DNA of 64,000 bases from Paraburkholderia panacisoli. GTDB taxonomy: Bacteria; Pseudomonadota; Gammaproteobacteria; Burkholderiales; Burkholderiaceae. The stretch covers positions 1 through 64,000 of the forward strand of contig NZ_VTUZ01000007.1 of assembly GCF_008369935.1 (NCBI RefSeq). Reading direction: 5' to 3'. Shown here in pieces: positions 36,280 through 45,499 of the stretch (its first letter is position 1; each line of letters begins with the position of its first letter). Made by a program: the position numbers and the translations under genes. The notes beneath the pieces were generated by a model. That model was not told the origin of the DNA. It made no database searches and saw only the letters and a program-made list of their open reading frames with translations.

Positions 36280-36489
36280 GGTCGTCTCCTTGATGGCGCG
36301 GGTGGTGCAGGGGGGCGTGCGTGCGGGTGACCCGCTACCGGCGCCGTCACCCGGCGTGGCTGCGGCGAGTTATCCGTGCATTTACGGCACGCATTCAACC
36401 GACTTGATACGGGGTATCCCGCAGTCGTTATCATGTGCGCTCATACCGAACCGCGGTTCGCAGCCCTTTCGTTTTCTTACCGGCAATCC
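36280..36489. other. Upstream region of the chemoreceptor gene
   Basis: No gene supported. The whole stretch to 36815 is 536 bp and contains only the small frame annotated next. Confidence 0.4.
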
Positions 36490-36606
36490 ATGATCGACTC
36501 TTTCGCACGCGTTTCGGGCTGGGATCAGCTCTATTACCTGTGGGAGCTGATCGTGCTGCTCTGCAAGTTTCTGTGGGGGCTGCTGCGCTTGTTGGGCGGC
36601 GGGTGA
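36490..36606 (+). CDS. Possible 38-aa single-span membrane peptide
   Basis: The frame reads MIDSFARVSGWDQLYY, then a hydrophobic stretch LWELIVLLCKFLWGLLRLL and a Gly-rich end. This looks like a single-pass or amphipathic membrane peptide. The ribosome site is not evident, and an open frame of this length can arise by chance, so support is weak. 36607-36815 holds nothing recognisable. Confidence 0.3.
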   Translation: MIDSFARVSGWDQLYYLWELIVLLCKFLWGLLRLLGGG

Positions 36607-36815
36607 GTGTGATCGGGCGGGTGAGCACGGGTGAGGCGAGGGCCGACGTGAAGGCGGGCGAGATTCGCGCGCTGACGCTGCGCGCTACGTTGTTGATGAC
36701 AGCCTCGCGGTGACGCGCGGCGATGGATGCGGGCGTGGCCTAATCGATGCCTGTCATGCTGGTTATTTCCCTTTTGTGCGAGGGCGAGTGAGCGCGCCGG
36801 CCACGCGCCACGCTG

Positions 36816-38321
36816 TCAACGCGCGAAGCGATAGTCGCCCGGCCGCACACGCCGGGTGCGTTTGCGAAAGCTGAACGTGAACCCTGGCCACAGCGCGGTG
36901 ACCTTGCCGCCCGTCGTCTGATACCAGCTATGGCAGCCGCTGACCCACACGGAGTGCCGCATTTCCTTTTGCAGGCGCGCGTTGAAATCACGTTGCACGT
37001 CGGGCCGAAGATTCATCGTGCGGGCGTTGCGCTCGCGCAGAACGCGCAGGCAGTCGGCGATGTATTGCACTTGCGACTCGATCATGTAGATCATCGAGTT
37101 ATGGCCGAGCAAGGTGTTCGGGCCGACGAGCATGAAAAAGTTCGGGAAGTTCGCGATGCTGACGCCGAGGTAGGCCTCGGGACCGTCGCGCAGCCACATC
37201 GCGCCGAGGTCCGCGCCGTCGATGCCAATCACTTCGAACGGCGCGCCGACGTCGTTGACCTGGAAGCCCGTGCCGCAAATGATCGCGTCCGCGCGGCGAT
37301 GTACGCCGTCGTCGGTGACGACGCCGTCCGCGACGATTTCGCGGATGCCGGCCGTCACCACGTCGACATTCGGCTGGCTGACGGCGCGATAGTAGTCGCT
37401 CGACAGCAGTACGCGCTTGCAGCCGAGCCGGTAGTTCGGCGTGAGTTTCGCGCGCAACGCCGGGTCCTTCACGCTGTGTTCGAGGTAGTGTCGGCTCAGT
37501 TTCATCGGCAGCGCCATCAGCTTCGGGTTGACCACGAATCCGAGCGCGCGCGATTCGAGCTGCCAGTAGATCGCACTGCGCACGAAGCGCTGCGTGAGAG
37601 GCAGATGGCGGAATAGCCAGCGGGCGCGCGGAGCAACCGGCTTGTCGGCCTTCGGCATGATCCACGGCGCGCTGCGCTGGAACAGATCGAGGTGCGCGAC
37701 GCGCGGCTGGATTTGCGGCACGAACTGGATCGCGCTCGCGCCGGTGCCGATCACCGCGACGCGTTTGCCTTCCAGCGCATACGTATGGTCCCAGCGCGCC
37801 GAATGAAACAGCTTGCCTGCGAAGCGTTCGAGCCCGGCGATCCGTGGCAGCGCCGGACGGGACAGCGCGCCGTTCGCGGCGATCAGCACATCGGCTTCGC
37901 TATATTCGCGCGTGCCGTTCGCGATGATCTCGATGCGCCAGAGCTGGCGCGCATCGTCGAAACGCGCAGCGGCCACTTTCGCGTTACAGCGCACGTAACG
38001 CGCCACGTCATACTTGCGCGCGCAATGCTTCAGATACGCGAGGATTTCCGCCTGGCCGCCGAACGCGCGCGACCACGCCGGATTCGGCTCGAACGAAAAC
38101 GAATAGAGATGGGAAGGCACATCGCAGGCCGCACCGGGATAGGTGTTGTCGCGCCACGTGCCGCCGATGTCGCCGGCCGCCTCGTAAATCGTGAACGACG
38201 TGAGGCCCATCTGCTGCAGACGGATCGCCATGCCGAGCCCGGCAAAGCCGCTGCCGACAATCGCAATGCGTGGCGCGGTGGACGGGGCAGAGAGAGCTGA
38301 CGTCACGGCAGTCTCCGGCAT
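36816..38321 (-). CDS. FAD-dependent monooxygenase (Baeyer-Villiger/FMO type)
   Basis: A 501-aa class B flavin monooxygenase. It has two Rossmann motifs, GSGFAG (about 23-28, FAD) and GTGASAIQ (about 190, NADPH). Between them lies FAGKLFHSARWDH, matching the FxGxxxHxxxW(P/D) fingerprint. Such enzymes oxygenate ketones or soft nucleophiles. The ATG at 38321 is chosen because it leaves a short N-terminus before the FAD motif. It is divergent from a broken TetR gene, so the repressor that probably controlled it seems lost. Confidence 0.85.
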   Translation of the reverse strand: MPETAVTSALSAPSTAPRIAIVGSGFAGLGMAIRLQQMGLTSFTIYEAAGDIGGTWRDNTYPGAACDVPSHLYSFSFEPNPAWSRAFGGQAEILAYLKHCARKYDVARYVRCNAKVAAARFDDARQLWRIEIIANGTREYSEADVLIAANGALSRPALPRIAGLERFAGKLFHSARWDHTYALEGKRVAVIGTGASAIQFVPQIQPRVAHLDLFQRSAPWIMPKADKPVAPRARWLFRHLPLTQRFVRSAIYWQLESRALGFVVNPKLMALPMKLSRHYLEHSVKDPALRAKLTPNYRLGCKRVLLSSDYYRAVSQPNVDVVTAGIREIVADGVVTDDGVHRRADAIICGTGFQVNDVGAPFEVIGIDGADLGAMWLRDGPEAYLGVSIANFPNFFMLVGPNTLLGHNSMIYMIESQVQYIADCLRVLRERNARTMNLRPDVQRDFNARLQKEMRHSVWVSGCHSWYQTTGGKVTALWPGFTFSFRKRTRRVRPGDYRFAR

Positions 38322-38471
38322 GGGGCGATGGGAGAAAACATGGGTTTGAACGAGAGCGGCTATGTGTCTACCCAGTGTCATAACGTGCAGGGTAGACAAC
38401 TGTATACACGGCGTCGAGATCGCTTAGAGGGCTGCTATCAAACGCGCACACCGCGCAGCGATTTAAAGCTT

Positions 38472-38871
38472 ATGAAATCCGCACCCAAAGTGGCAGCCGA
38501 TGTCGGCACCGGCACGTCCGCTGCCGCACAGGAGTTGCCGGCCGGCAAGCGCAAACGGATCGAAGCCGCGCTGCGGCTGACCGCCGGCGGCCGCAGTTTC
38601 GCGAGCCTGGGTTTGCGCCAACTGGCGCGCGAGGCAGGGCTCAATCCCAACACGTTCTACCGTCATTTCGACACGCTCGACGATTCGGCGCGCGAGGCCG
38701 TTGAATCGGTGAGCCGGCGCTTGCGGCCGAATACATCGACGCGCAATTCGCGCGCTGTGCCGCGCTGGTCAATTACGTGAAACGCTTCATCGTCAGGTTG
38801 TTTGGGGGGGGGCGGTGCTGCTTGCGCAGCATGAGGCGCAGAGGATGGCGGTGTCGGCGCGGGCTGATTGA
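38472..38871 (+). pseudogene. TetR family regulator, internally deleted and frameshifted
   Basis: The first 75 codons encode a normal TetR DNA-binding domain (RKRIEAALRLTAGGRSFASLG, LRQLAREAGLNPNTFYRHFD). After about codon 85 the frame ends with a non-homologous tail at 38780. In another frame, from about 38723, the sequence reads AAEYIDAQFARCAALVNYVK and FIVRLFGG. It then breaks again at a run of nine G (38804-38812), after which a third frame reads AVLLAQHEAQRMAVSARAD and stops at 38871. The ligand domain is largely missing. Divergent from the flavin monooxygenase it presumably regulated. Confidence 0.65.
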
Positions 38872-38912
38872 AGTCTCGCGAACTGCCATCTCGCGAAGCG
38901 AGTCGGAGTCAG

Positions 38913-38938
38913 CAAAAAAACAGGCTCCGTGAGGAGCC
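38913..38938 (-). terminator. Terminator after the TPR gene
   Basis: On the minus strand GGCTCC-tcac-GGAGCC (38923-38938) is followed within 2 bp by a seven-base T-run (plus-strand A at 38914-38920). Confidence 0.75.
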
Positions 38939-39011
38939 CGTTCTTCAATTGCCGCGTGGCCGATGGGTCGTTGACTGCCGCATGCTTCATGCGGCGTGAC
39001 ATCGCGGATGC

Positions 39012-40190
39012 TCAGGTATCGGTCCAGCCGCCGGAATCGTCGTTGCTGCCCATGTCGACCCCACCGCCGTTATCGCTCCAGTCGTTCGAGCCCTGGCCGA
39101 AGTCGAGGCCACCGCCATTGCCGCCATCGTTGCCGCGGCGGCGCGCTTCGTCATCGACGATCACGTCACGCTCCACTACGCGCTCACGTCCGGAGTTCAG
39201 CGCTTCGCCAAGCAGCACGCCCGTGAGCAGGCCGCCCATACCGCCGCCGAAACCGCCGCCGCCTTGCTGCACGATCACCGGTGGCTGCTGCTGATACGGA
39301 CCTTGCGGCGGATAGGGCGCTTGCGGCGGATTGCCGAAACGCTCGGCTTCCTGCGCATAGGTCGACTGCTGACTGCCGGCAGCCGGATCGGGCCGCCCAT
39401 CGGCGCGCGCGCGCAGGCTGCCGATGCGCTGCTCGAGTTCGTCGAGCTGATAGGGCGGCAGCGGATTCTTGCCGTTCGACAAGGTCTCGACGACGCCGCG
39501 CAACTGGTCTTCGGTAGCTTCGACTTCCTTCTCCAGCGCCTCATGACCCGGAGCGGTGGAGAGCTTTACGTCGAGCTTCAGCGAACGCACGGCATTGAGC
39601 ATGTCGGTCGCGCGCTTCAGTTGCACGCGACGATCGTCGTCGGCGCGCGTGTCGTCCTGCGTACGGGCACGGCGCAGCGTCCAGCGCAGCACCAATGCGA
39701 TCACGCCAATCAGAACAATGATACCGATCCACATACCCACCCCCGGACCATGCCGTTGTTGCGCTTGCGAGATCATCGCCGACTGTTGCTGTACAGCAGG
39801 CGCAGTCTGCTGTACGAACGGATTCGCGGCGCGGCCCCTGCTGTTGCCGCCCGCGTCGCCCGCGCGCTCCGCATCCCTTCGGATGCGTGCTTCAGTTTGC
39901 GCGAAACGGCTCGGATCGGTAAAACGGATTTGCGGGTCGAGCGTCTTGGCCTGCTGCAACTGGGCGAGCGCGTCGCCATAGCGGCCTTCGCGATCGAGCA
40001 CCTGGCTGTACAGATAGTGCGCGTGGGCATTGTTCGGGTGCGCTTGCAGCACCTCGCTCAGACCGGTGTCGGCCTGCTGCCAGTTGCCCTGCGACATGGC
40101 GGATTCGATCTGCTGAGCCGTCGGCACGGCGAACGCCGCGGCCGACACCAGCAGCAACGAACCGAACGCAGTTGCGAGAAATTTTTTCAT
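39012..40190 (-). CDS. TPR-containing single-pass membrane protein with Gly-rich tail
   Basis: A 392-aa protein with a Sec signal peptide (MKKFLATAFG, cleavage after AFA). A short TPR region (about 25-95: NWQQADTGLSEVLQAHPNNA, AHYLYSQVLDREGRYGDALA) is followed by a transmembrane helix (about 150-170: MWIGIIVLIGVIALVLRW) and a coiled region. The tail is Gly/Asp-rich (GGGGFGGGMGG, then VVERDVIVDDEARRR). The N-terminal TPR part should face the periplasm. It lies 117 bp downstream of pspA on the same strand, suggesting a joint membrane-stress function. No defined family name is known to me. Confidence 0.75.
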   Translation of the reverse strand: MKKFLATAFGSLLLVSAAAFAVPTAQQIESAMSQGNWQQADTGLSEVLQAHPNNAHAHYLYSQVLDREGRYGDALAQLQQAKTLDPQIRFTDPSRFAQTEARIRRDAERAGDAGGNSRGRAANPFVQQTAPAVQQQSAMISQAQQRHGPGVGMWIGIIVLIGVIALVLRWTLRRARTQDDTRADDDRRVQLKRATDMLNAVRSLKLDVKLSTAPGHEALEKEVEATEDQLRGVVETLSNGKNPLPPYQLDELEQRIGSLRARADGRPDPAAGSQQSTYAQEAERFGNPPQAPYPPQGPYQQQPPVIVQQGGGGFGGGMGGLLTGVLLGEALNSGRERVVERDVIVDDEARRRGNDGGNGGGLDFGQGSNDWSDNGGGVDMGSNDDSGGWTDT

Positions 40191-40307
40191 TGACGGACCG
40201 GGCGCGTGACGCCCGTCTCCTTGAGTCGTTTGCAGTGGCCGCGCACTTGCGCGGCCGGCATGCCGGATTTCCGTTCGCGGCCGCCCCGGCATGCGCTGCC
40301 GCCGCAA

Positions 40308-40988
40308 TTACTGGGCCGGCGTGTTGATTTGCTTCTTCAACGCTTCCAGGCGTTCTTCGACGGACGGGCCGCGATTCAGATCCGCGAGCTTGTCGTCGAG
40401 CGCCTTGCCGCTGCTCACGTCGGCCGAATTCAGACGCGCATCCGAACGCGCATTCGACAACGCCACCTTGTCTTCGAGCTTCTGGAAATCTTCGGAAAGA
40501 TTCTTGCCGCCGATGCCGCCCAACGCGGTGGCCGCGACGTCTTTGGCCTGAGCGATCTGCTGCTTGGCTTGCAGAATGTTCGAGCGGGCGTTGAGGTCGT
40601 TGCGGCGGCTGCGCATGTCTTCGATCTGGCTCTTGAGCTGCGCGACCGATGGTTCGAGCGTGGTTAGCTCCTTCGTGAGCGCATCGCGTTCGGCTTCGGC
40701 AGTGGCTTGCGCGCTGAGCGCTTCGCGAGCGAGCGCTTCGTCGCCGGATTGCAGCGCGCGCTTGGCGCCGTCTTCGTACTTCTTCGCCTTGTCCGCGGCA
40801 ACATCGCGCTTGCTTTGCTGCGTGGCCACTTGCGCCTGAATCTCGATCAGCGAGTTCTCGGCTTTACCGATGCTTTCGTCGAGTTCGCGCACGATCTGGC
40901 GCGAGTCGCGCGACGGATCTTGCACGGAGTCGGCCGCGTCGTTCAGGAGACCTTTGAGCGTGCGCGAAATGCTGTCAAAAAGCGACAT
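40308..40988 (-). CDS. pspA: PspA/IM30 family membrane-stress protein
   Basis: A 226-aa, almost wholly helical coiled-coil protein of the PspA/IM30 (ESCRT-III-like) family. It starts MSLFDSISRTLKGLLNDAAD, an amphipathic membrane-binding helix, and contains RQIVRELDESIGKAENSL and the long QAQVATQQSKRDVAADKAKK helices. It would bind stressed inner membrane. No pspBC or pspF genes are next to it; instead the TPR membrane protein follows. No convincing sigma-54 promoter was found upstream. Confidence 0.88.
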   Translation of the reverse strand: MSLFDSISRTLKGLLNDAADSVQDPSRDSRQIVRELDESIGKAENSLIEIQAQVATQQSKRDVAADKAKKYEDGAKRALQSGDEALAREALSAQATAEAERDALTKELTTLEPSVAQLKSQIEDMRSRRNDLNARSNILQAKQQIAQAKDVAATALGGIGGKNLSEDFQKLEDKVALSNARSDARLNSADVSSGKALDDKLADLNRGPSVEERLEALKKQINTPAQ

Positions 40989-41484
40989 GAAAACCTCCAG
41001 AGAATGATGTTGGCGCTGAATAATCCCGCGCGCTTGACTGCTTTCAACCGTTTACTTTACGCCGCTGTGCGCGAAGCTGCGCAACGTTCGAACCGGAGTT
41101 CGGGGCACGCTTTCCAATTGCAATAGCGAGCACGCAAATTGTTGTTTCGAAGCGAGTGGCGTTGGTTTCAAACAATTACGCGACGAGTCATAGAGTAGCT
41201 GGCGGATATTACACCACGTCCCCTCTTAAAAACGGCTTAAAGGGTGCGATTGCGCCGTGGCCCGCGTGGTGTGGCACAGAGCGGCGAAATGAAGAAAACG
41301 GATGAAGTGCTTCTGTTTGCGCAACGCGAATAACGCGTGTGCCAACGGCTTTTGGCCGTTGAACAGGGCGCTGTTCAAATGCTTAAGCTTGCAATGTCGA
41401 AAGCTAATTCATTTGAATTGATTTTGATGTAACGACATGCAACCGATTGAATCGCATTGTGCGCAAAGCGCCTGTCATTTTGTG
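40989..41484. other. AT-richer intergenic region upstream of pspA
   Basis: 496 bp with no supported gene. It includes a hairpin CAACGG-N7-CCGTTG (about 41344-41362) without a T-run. The pspA promoter must be here, but no near-consensus element stands out. Confidence 0.4.
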
Positions 41485-42117
41485 TCACGCGAAGCGGCCG
41501 CCTTCGGTACTCGGGTCGCTGCGGGGGTTGTCGTCCTCGCGAGGCGTGTCGATGCGCGGGCGCTTCAGCACGCTGCGTAGTTGCGCCTCGGTATCGGGCT
41601 GCTGCGGTGTCGAATCTTCACCGCCTGCCGCGGCGACGCGCGCGACCGCTTCGGCGGTCGCGGCCGCTTCCAGATCGACTTCAGCGGCGAGGGCGGCCGC
41701 CAAACCGGCGGGCAGCAGAGGACCAGACGCTGCCGCGGGCGCGAGCGGCAGCGCATTGGCAACAGATGCCGCTGCGGAACCGTCGCGGGCTGCCGGGCCT
41801 GCTGCGGACGCGTCGGCAGCAGGCTCGCCGGCGATGTCTGCGCGCGCCTGCAACGCCGCCGGCAGGGTGGCACGAGCGTGCCGCGTGCCGCGCGCCACGC
41901 GCTGCAACGCGGCGTTGAGCGCGTCCGGTGCGCGCGGCGCGCGCAGCCGGTCAACGATGCTCGCCGCTTTCACCTGCTCACTGGTCGCGCCGAAGCTCAG
42001 CACGGCGCGCCGCATCAGCTCGCTGACGCTAATGCCGAGATTCTCGGCGGTGGCGGTGATCGCGCGTTTCTGTGCGGTCGTCACGAATACGACGATGCGC
42101 TCGCTGGGCTTGTTCAT
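41485..42117 (-). CDS. Ribbon-helix-helix protein with Ala-rich tail
   Basis: A 210-aa protein. Residues 1-50 (SERIVVFVTTAQKRAITATA, ENLGISVSELMRRAVLSFGA) look like an RHH/CopG-type DNA-binding fold: a beta strand, then two helices. The rest is low-complexity Ala/Pro/Arg with no domain. The start at 42117 is chosen because it places the strand at the N-terminus. Isolated on the minus strand and not paired with a toxin. Could be a nucleoid or local regulator; function not known. Confidence 0.6.
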   Translation of the reverse strand: MNKPSERIVVFVTTAQKRAITATAENLGISVSELMRRAVLSFGATSEQVKAASIVDRLRAPRAPDALNAALQRVARGTRHARATLPAALQARADIAGEPAADASAAGPAARDGSAAASVANALPLAPAAASGPLLPAGLAAALAAEVDLEAAATAEAVARVAAAGGEDSTPQQPDTEAQLRSVLKRPRIDTPREDDNPRSDPSTEGGRFA

Positions 42118-42306
42118 GATCGGCTCGCAGTCTTGTTGGCATTGGCGGGTCAAGGGGTGTAGCTGCATACGCGGCGCGCGCGCATCGGTGTCCGCATCAG
42201 TGTCGTCATGCGCGCCGAGACCATCATATGACGAGTTGCATCGATGCGGAACGGTCGCGGCGTGAAAATCCCGTGACATCAACGAGTTGTGGTGTTTGCA
42301 GGCCGC

Positions 42307-42341
42307 TTGTCCACAGGCCTTTGCACATTTTCTGTTGATAA
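42307..42341 (-). repeat. 35-bp dyad element, copy 1 (inverted orientation)
   Basis: On the minus strand TTATCAACAG-N15-CTGTGGACAA. The arms match the three copies at 46485-46827 and the spacer is the same 15 bp. Arms resemble the DnaA box TTATCCACA in convergent orientation. It lies in the 508-bp spacer upstream of the PBP1A gene. Confidence 0.65.
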
Positions 42342-42429
42342 CCGGCTGCCACCCCGGGGAGCACGCCGGGGATTACACGGAACTACCGGGCGTACGCGGC
42401 GCGAAGGGAATTCTTACAAAAAAACTGCC

Positions 42430-42457
42430 TTGGGGCGGGCTTGATTTCTTTTAAAAT
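42430..42457 (+). promoter_or_regulatory. Candidate PBP1A promoter
   Basis: TTGGGG (42430-42435), 16 bp, TAAAAT (42452-42457), about 170 bp before the start codon. The -35 matches poorly. The whole 42118-42625 spacer contains no supported gene. Confidence 0.35.
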
Positions 42458-42625
42458 ACGCTGTTACGTTGCGCCGGACTTGGTCCGAGGCGTGCCGTGC
42501 GGCCGGCCGGGGGCAAGCGGCAGCGCGGTGTTTGACACCTCAGGCTGCGATGCTCGATCACGACCCATGCGCGCGCTGCGAGCGCGGGCAGAAAGGCGTT
42601 CAGTCATGCGCCCACTATTCCAGTC

Positions 42626-45127
42626 ATGCCAATCATCAAACGACCGCATTCCTCCCATTCTCCGGCCGGTGAAGACCGGAACTCCAACCAACGCACTCCA
42701 GGACGCAATGCCGCTTCGCGCGATGCCGAGGCGGGCCGCCGCTCGTTCGGCGCGACGCTCGTCATGTGGTTCGCCGGGCTGCTCGCGACCATCGCGGTGG
42801 TGGGCGCGCTGATCGTCGGCTATGCGCTCGTGGTGATGGGGCCACAACTGCCGTCGCTCGACGCGCTGACCGACTATCGTCCGAAAGTGCCGCTGCGGGT
42901 CTACACCGCGGATCACGTGCTGATCGGCGAATTCGGCGAGGAGCGGCGCAGCCTCGTGCGCTTTCAGGACATTCCCGACCAGATGAAGAAAGCGGTGCTC
43001 GCGATCGAGGACTACCGCTTCTACGAACACGGCGGCGTCGACTTCGTGGGCATTCTGCGCGCCGGCTTTGCCGACCTCGCGCACGGCGGCGCGTCGCAGG
43101 GCGCCAGCACGATCACGATGCAGGTGGCGCGCAACTTCTTCCTGTCGAGCGAAAAGACCTATACGCGCAAGATCTACGAGATGCTGCTCGCGTACAAGAT
43201 CGAGCGCGCGCTGACCAAGGACCAGATTCTCGAGCTGTACATGAACCAGATCTATCTGGGCGAGCGCTCCTACGGCTTCGCCGCGGCCGCGCGCGTGTAC
43301 TTCGGCAAGGATCTGAAAGACATCACGCTGGCGGAAGCGGCCATGCTGGCCGGCCTGCCGAAAGCGCCATCGGCGTATAACCCGGTGGTCAACCCGAAAC
43401 GCGCGAAGATCCGCCAGGAGTACATTTTGAAGCGCATGCTCGAGCTGAAGTACATCAGCCAGGAGCAGTACGACCAGGCGGTCAAGGAAGAGATTCACAC
43501 CAAGAACCCCGGCAACGAATACAGCGTGCACGCGGAGTACATCGCCGAAATGGTCCGGCAGATGATGTACGCGCAGTACAAGGACGAAACCTATACGCGC
43601 GGTCTGAGCGTCACCACCACGATCGACTCGGCCGACCAGGACGCCGCGTATCGCGCGGTGCGCAAGGGCGTGATGGATTACGAGCGGCGCCACGGCTATC
43701 GCGGGCCGGAAGGCTTCGTGCAACTGCCCGAGCCGGGCGACGACCGCGATCAGACCATCGACGACGCGCTCACGGACCACCCGGACAACGGCGAGATCAT
43801 CGCCGCCGTGGTGACGGACGCGAGTCCGAAGCAGGTGAAGGCGCAATTGGTGGACGGCACGCAGGTGACGATCGGCGGCGACGGCCTGCGTTTCGTTGCG
43901 GGCGCGCTGAGCGCGCGCGCCACGGCCGCCACGAAGATCAAGCCGGGCTCGATCGTGCGCCTCGTCGCCGACGACAAGGGCAACTGGCAGATCACGCAAT
44001 TGCCGCAAGTGGAAGGCGCGCTCGTGTCGCTCACGCCGCAGGACGGCGCGATCCGCGCGCTGGTCGGCGGCTTCGACTTCAACAAGAACAAGTTCAACCA
44101 CGTCACGCAGGCATGGCGCCAACCGGGTTCGAGCTTCAAGCCGTTCATCTATTCGGCGGCGCTCGACAAGGGCCTTGCACCGGCGACGATCATCAACGAC
44201 GCGCCGCTGTACTTCCCGTCGAGCACGCCGGGCGGCGACGCGTGGGAGCCGAAGGACGACGATCAGCCGGACGGTCCGATGCCGATGCGCCTCGCGTTGC
44301 AGAAGTCGAAGAACCTCGTGTCGATCCGCATTCTGTCGTTCATCGGCACCAAGTACGCGCAAGACTTCGTCACGCAGCGCTTCGGTTTCGACGCCGACAA
44401 GACCCCGCCGTATCTGCCGATGGCGCTCGGCGCGGGGCTCGTCACGCCGTTGCAGTCCGCGGGCGCGTATTCCGTGTTCGCGAACGGCGGCTACCGGATC
44501 AACCCGTATCTGATCAACGAAGTGACGGACGCACACGGCCAGCCGCTTTCCAAAGCGCAGCCGCTCACGGCCGGGCGCGACGCGCCGCGCACGCTGGAGC
44601 CGCGTAACGCGTACATCATGAACAGCCTGCTGCATTCGGTCGCGACGGCCGGCACGGGTGCGGGCACCAACGTGCTGCATCGCTCGGACCTGCAAGGCAA
44701 GACGGGTACCACCAACGATGCAAAGGACGGCTGGTTCGCCGGTTATCAGCAGTCGCTGGTGGCGGTCGCGTGGATGGGTTACGACCAGCCGAAGAGCCTT
44801 GGCAGCCGCGAATTCGGCGCGCAGCTCGCGTTGCCGATCTGGGTCGAGTATATGCAGCGCGCGCTGCGCGGCGTGCCGCAGGCCGAACCGCAGCAGCCGG
44901 ACGGCGTGACCACGGTGGACGGCGAACTGTTCTTTACCGACATGACGCCGGGCAACGGCTTCGTCGCCAGCATCGGTCTGGATTCGACGAATCCTTTGGC
45001 CGGCACGAGCGACGCAGTTGGCGGCGTGGGGCCGGCGGGCATGACGCCGCCGGCGGTGCCGCCGCCGAGCGTGTCGTCGAACGAACGCAAGCAGATCATG
45101 GATCTGTTCGAGTCGAACAAGCCTTGA
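42626..45127 (+). CDS. mrcA: Penicillin-binding protein 1A
   Basis: An 833-aa bifunctional class A PBP that polymerises and cross-links peptidoglycan. A cytoplasmic tail precedes one transmembrane helix (about 45-70). The GT51 domain has the catalytic Glu128 in EDYRFYEHGG and STITMQVARN. An OB-like insert (about 350-470) follows, then the transpeptidase with Ser502 in SSFK and KTGT at 692-695. The C-terminus is Pro-rich. No ribosome site is obvious before 42626. In many proteobacteria mrcA is divergent from pilM; here it is not. Confidence 0.93.
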   Translation: MPIIKRPHSSHSPAGEDRNSNQRTPGRNAASRDAEAGRRSFGATLVMWFAGLLATIAVVGALIVGYALVVMGPQLPSLDALTDYRPKVPLRVYTADHVLIGEFGEERRSLVRFQDIPDQMKKAVLAIEDYRFYEHGGVDFVGILRAGFADLAHGGASQGASTITMQVARNFFLSSEKTYTRKIYEMLLAYKIERALTKDQILELYMNQIYLGERSYGFAAAARVYFGKDLKDITLAEAAMLAGLPKAPSAYNPVVNPKRAKIRQEYILKRMLELKYISQEQYDQAVKEEIHTKNPGNEYSVHAEYIAEMVRQMMYAQYKDETYTRGLSVTTTIDSADQDAAYRAVRKGVMDYERRHGYRGPEGFVQLPEPGDDRDQTIDDALTDHPDNGEIIAAVVTDASPKQVKAQLVDGTQVTIGGDGLRFVAGALSARATAATKIKPGSIVRLVADDKGNWQITQLPQVEGALVSLTPQDGAIRALVGGFDFNKNKFNHVTQAWRQPGSSFKPFIYSAALDKGLAPATIINDAPLYFPSSTPGGDAWEPKDDDQPDGPMPMRLALQKSKNLVSIRILSFIGTKYAQDFVTQRFGFDADKTPPYLPMALGAGLVTPLQSAGAYSVFANGGYRINPYLINEVTDAHGQPLSKAQPLTAGRDAPRTLEPRNAYIMNSLLHSVATAGTGAGTNVLHRSDLQGKTGTTNDAKDGWFAGYQQSLVAVAWMGYDQPKSLGSREFGAQLALPIWVEYMQRALRGVPQAEPQQPDGVTTVDGELFFTDMTPGNGFVASIGLDSTNPLAGTSDAVGGVGPAGMTPPAVPPPSVSSNERKQIMDLFESNKP

Positions 45128-45499
45128 TGAGTGTGCGGCGTGTGCGCGCCATGCAGCCGCACACGCCGCGTGAGATTTTGAAAGGCTACGGAAAACGAGG
45201 CCTGGCAACGCTTAGCGGCGCATTACGGGCGTTCCGGCCTGCAGCTTCTGCGTCCGCGATCGGCGGTGTGTTTTAATCACGCCTGCGGTGTTTTTCCCCC
45301 TTGGGTCCAATCCGGACGCCCGATCCTCAAACGGTTTCGGCCGCCAGCACCACAGCGTTTCGCCGCGAGCGAAACGTCGCACTTCAGAACGCGCAGCGCG
45401 AGACCCGGTTTGACGCGCGCGCATGTCACTTCGATCGTTGGCAACCCGAGGTTGCGGCGGCCGGTGTGTTCGTCATCCAGCATCCACCGGGTCCCCCTT
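45128..45499. other. Spacer between PBP1A and acyltransferase genes
   Basis: 372 bp. Reading frames here are open but show no family resemblance. A TTTTAAT (about 45270) might be a -10. Nothing else supported. Confidence 0.4.

Noticed and set aside
41271..41350. TGGCAC words upstream of pspA as a sigma-54 promoter
   Set aside because: Neither has the matching TTGC element at the right spacing.
42464..45208. A 914-codon minus-strand frame opposite PBP1A
   Set aside because: Arg/His-rich shadow with no domain; PBP1A motifs are all on the plus strand.
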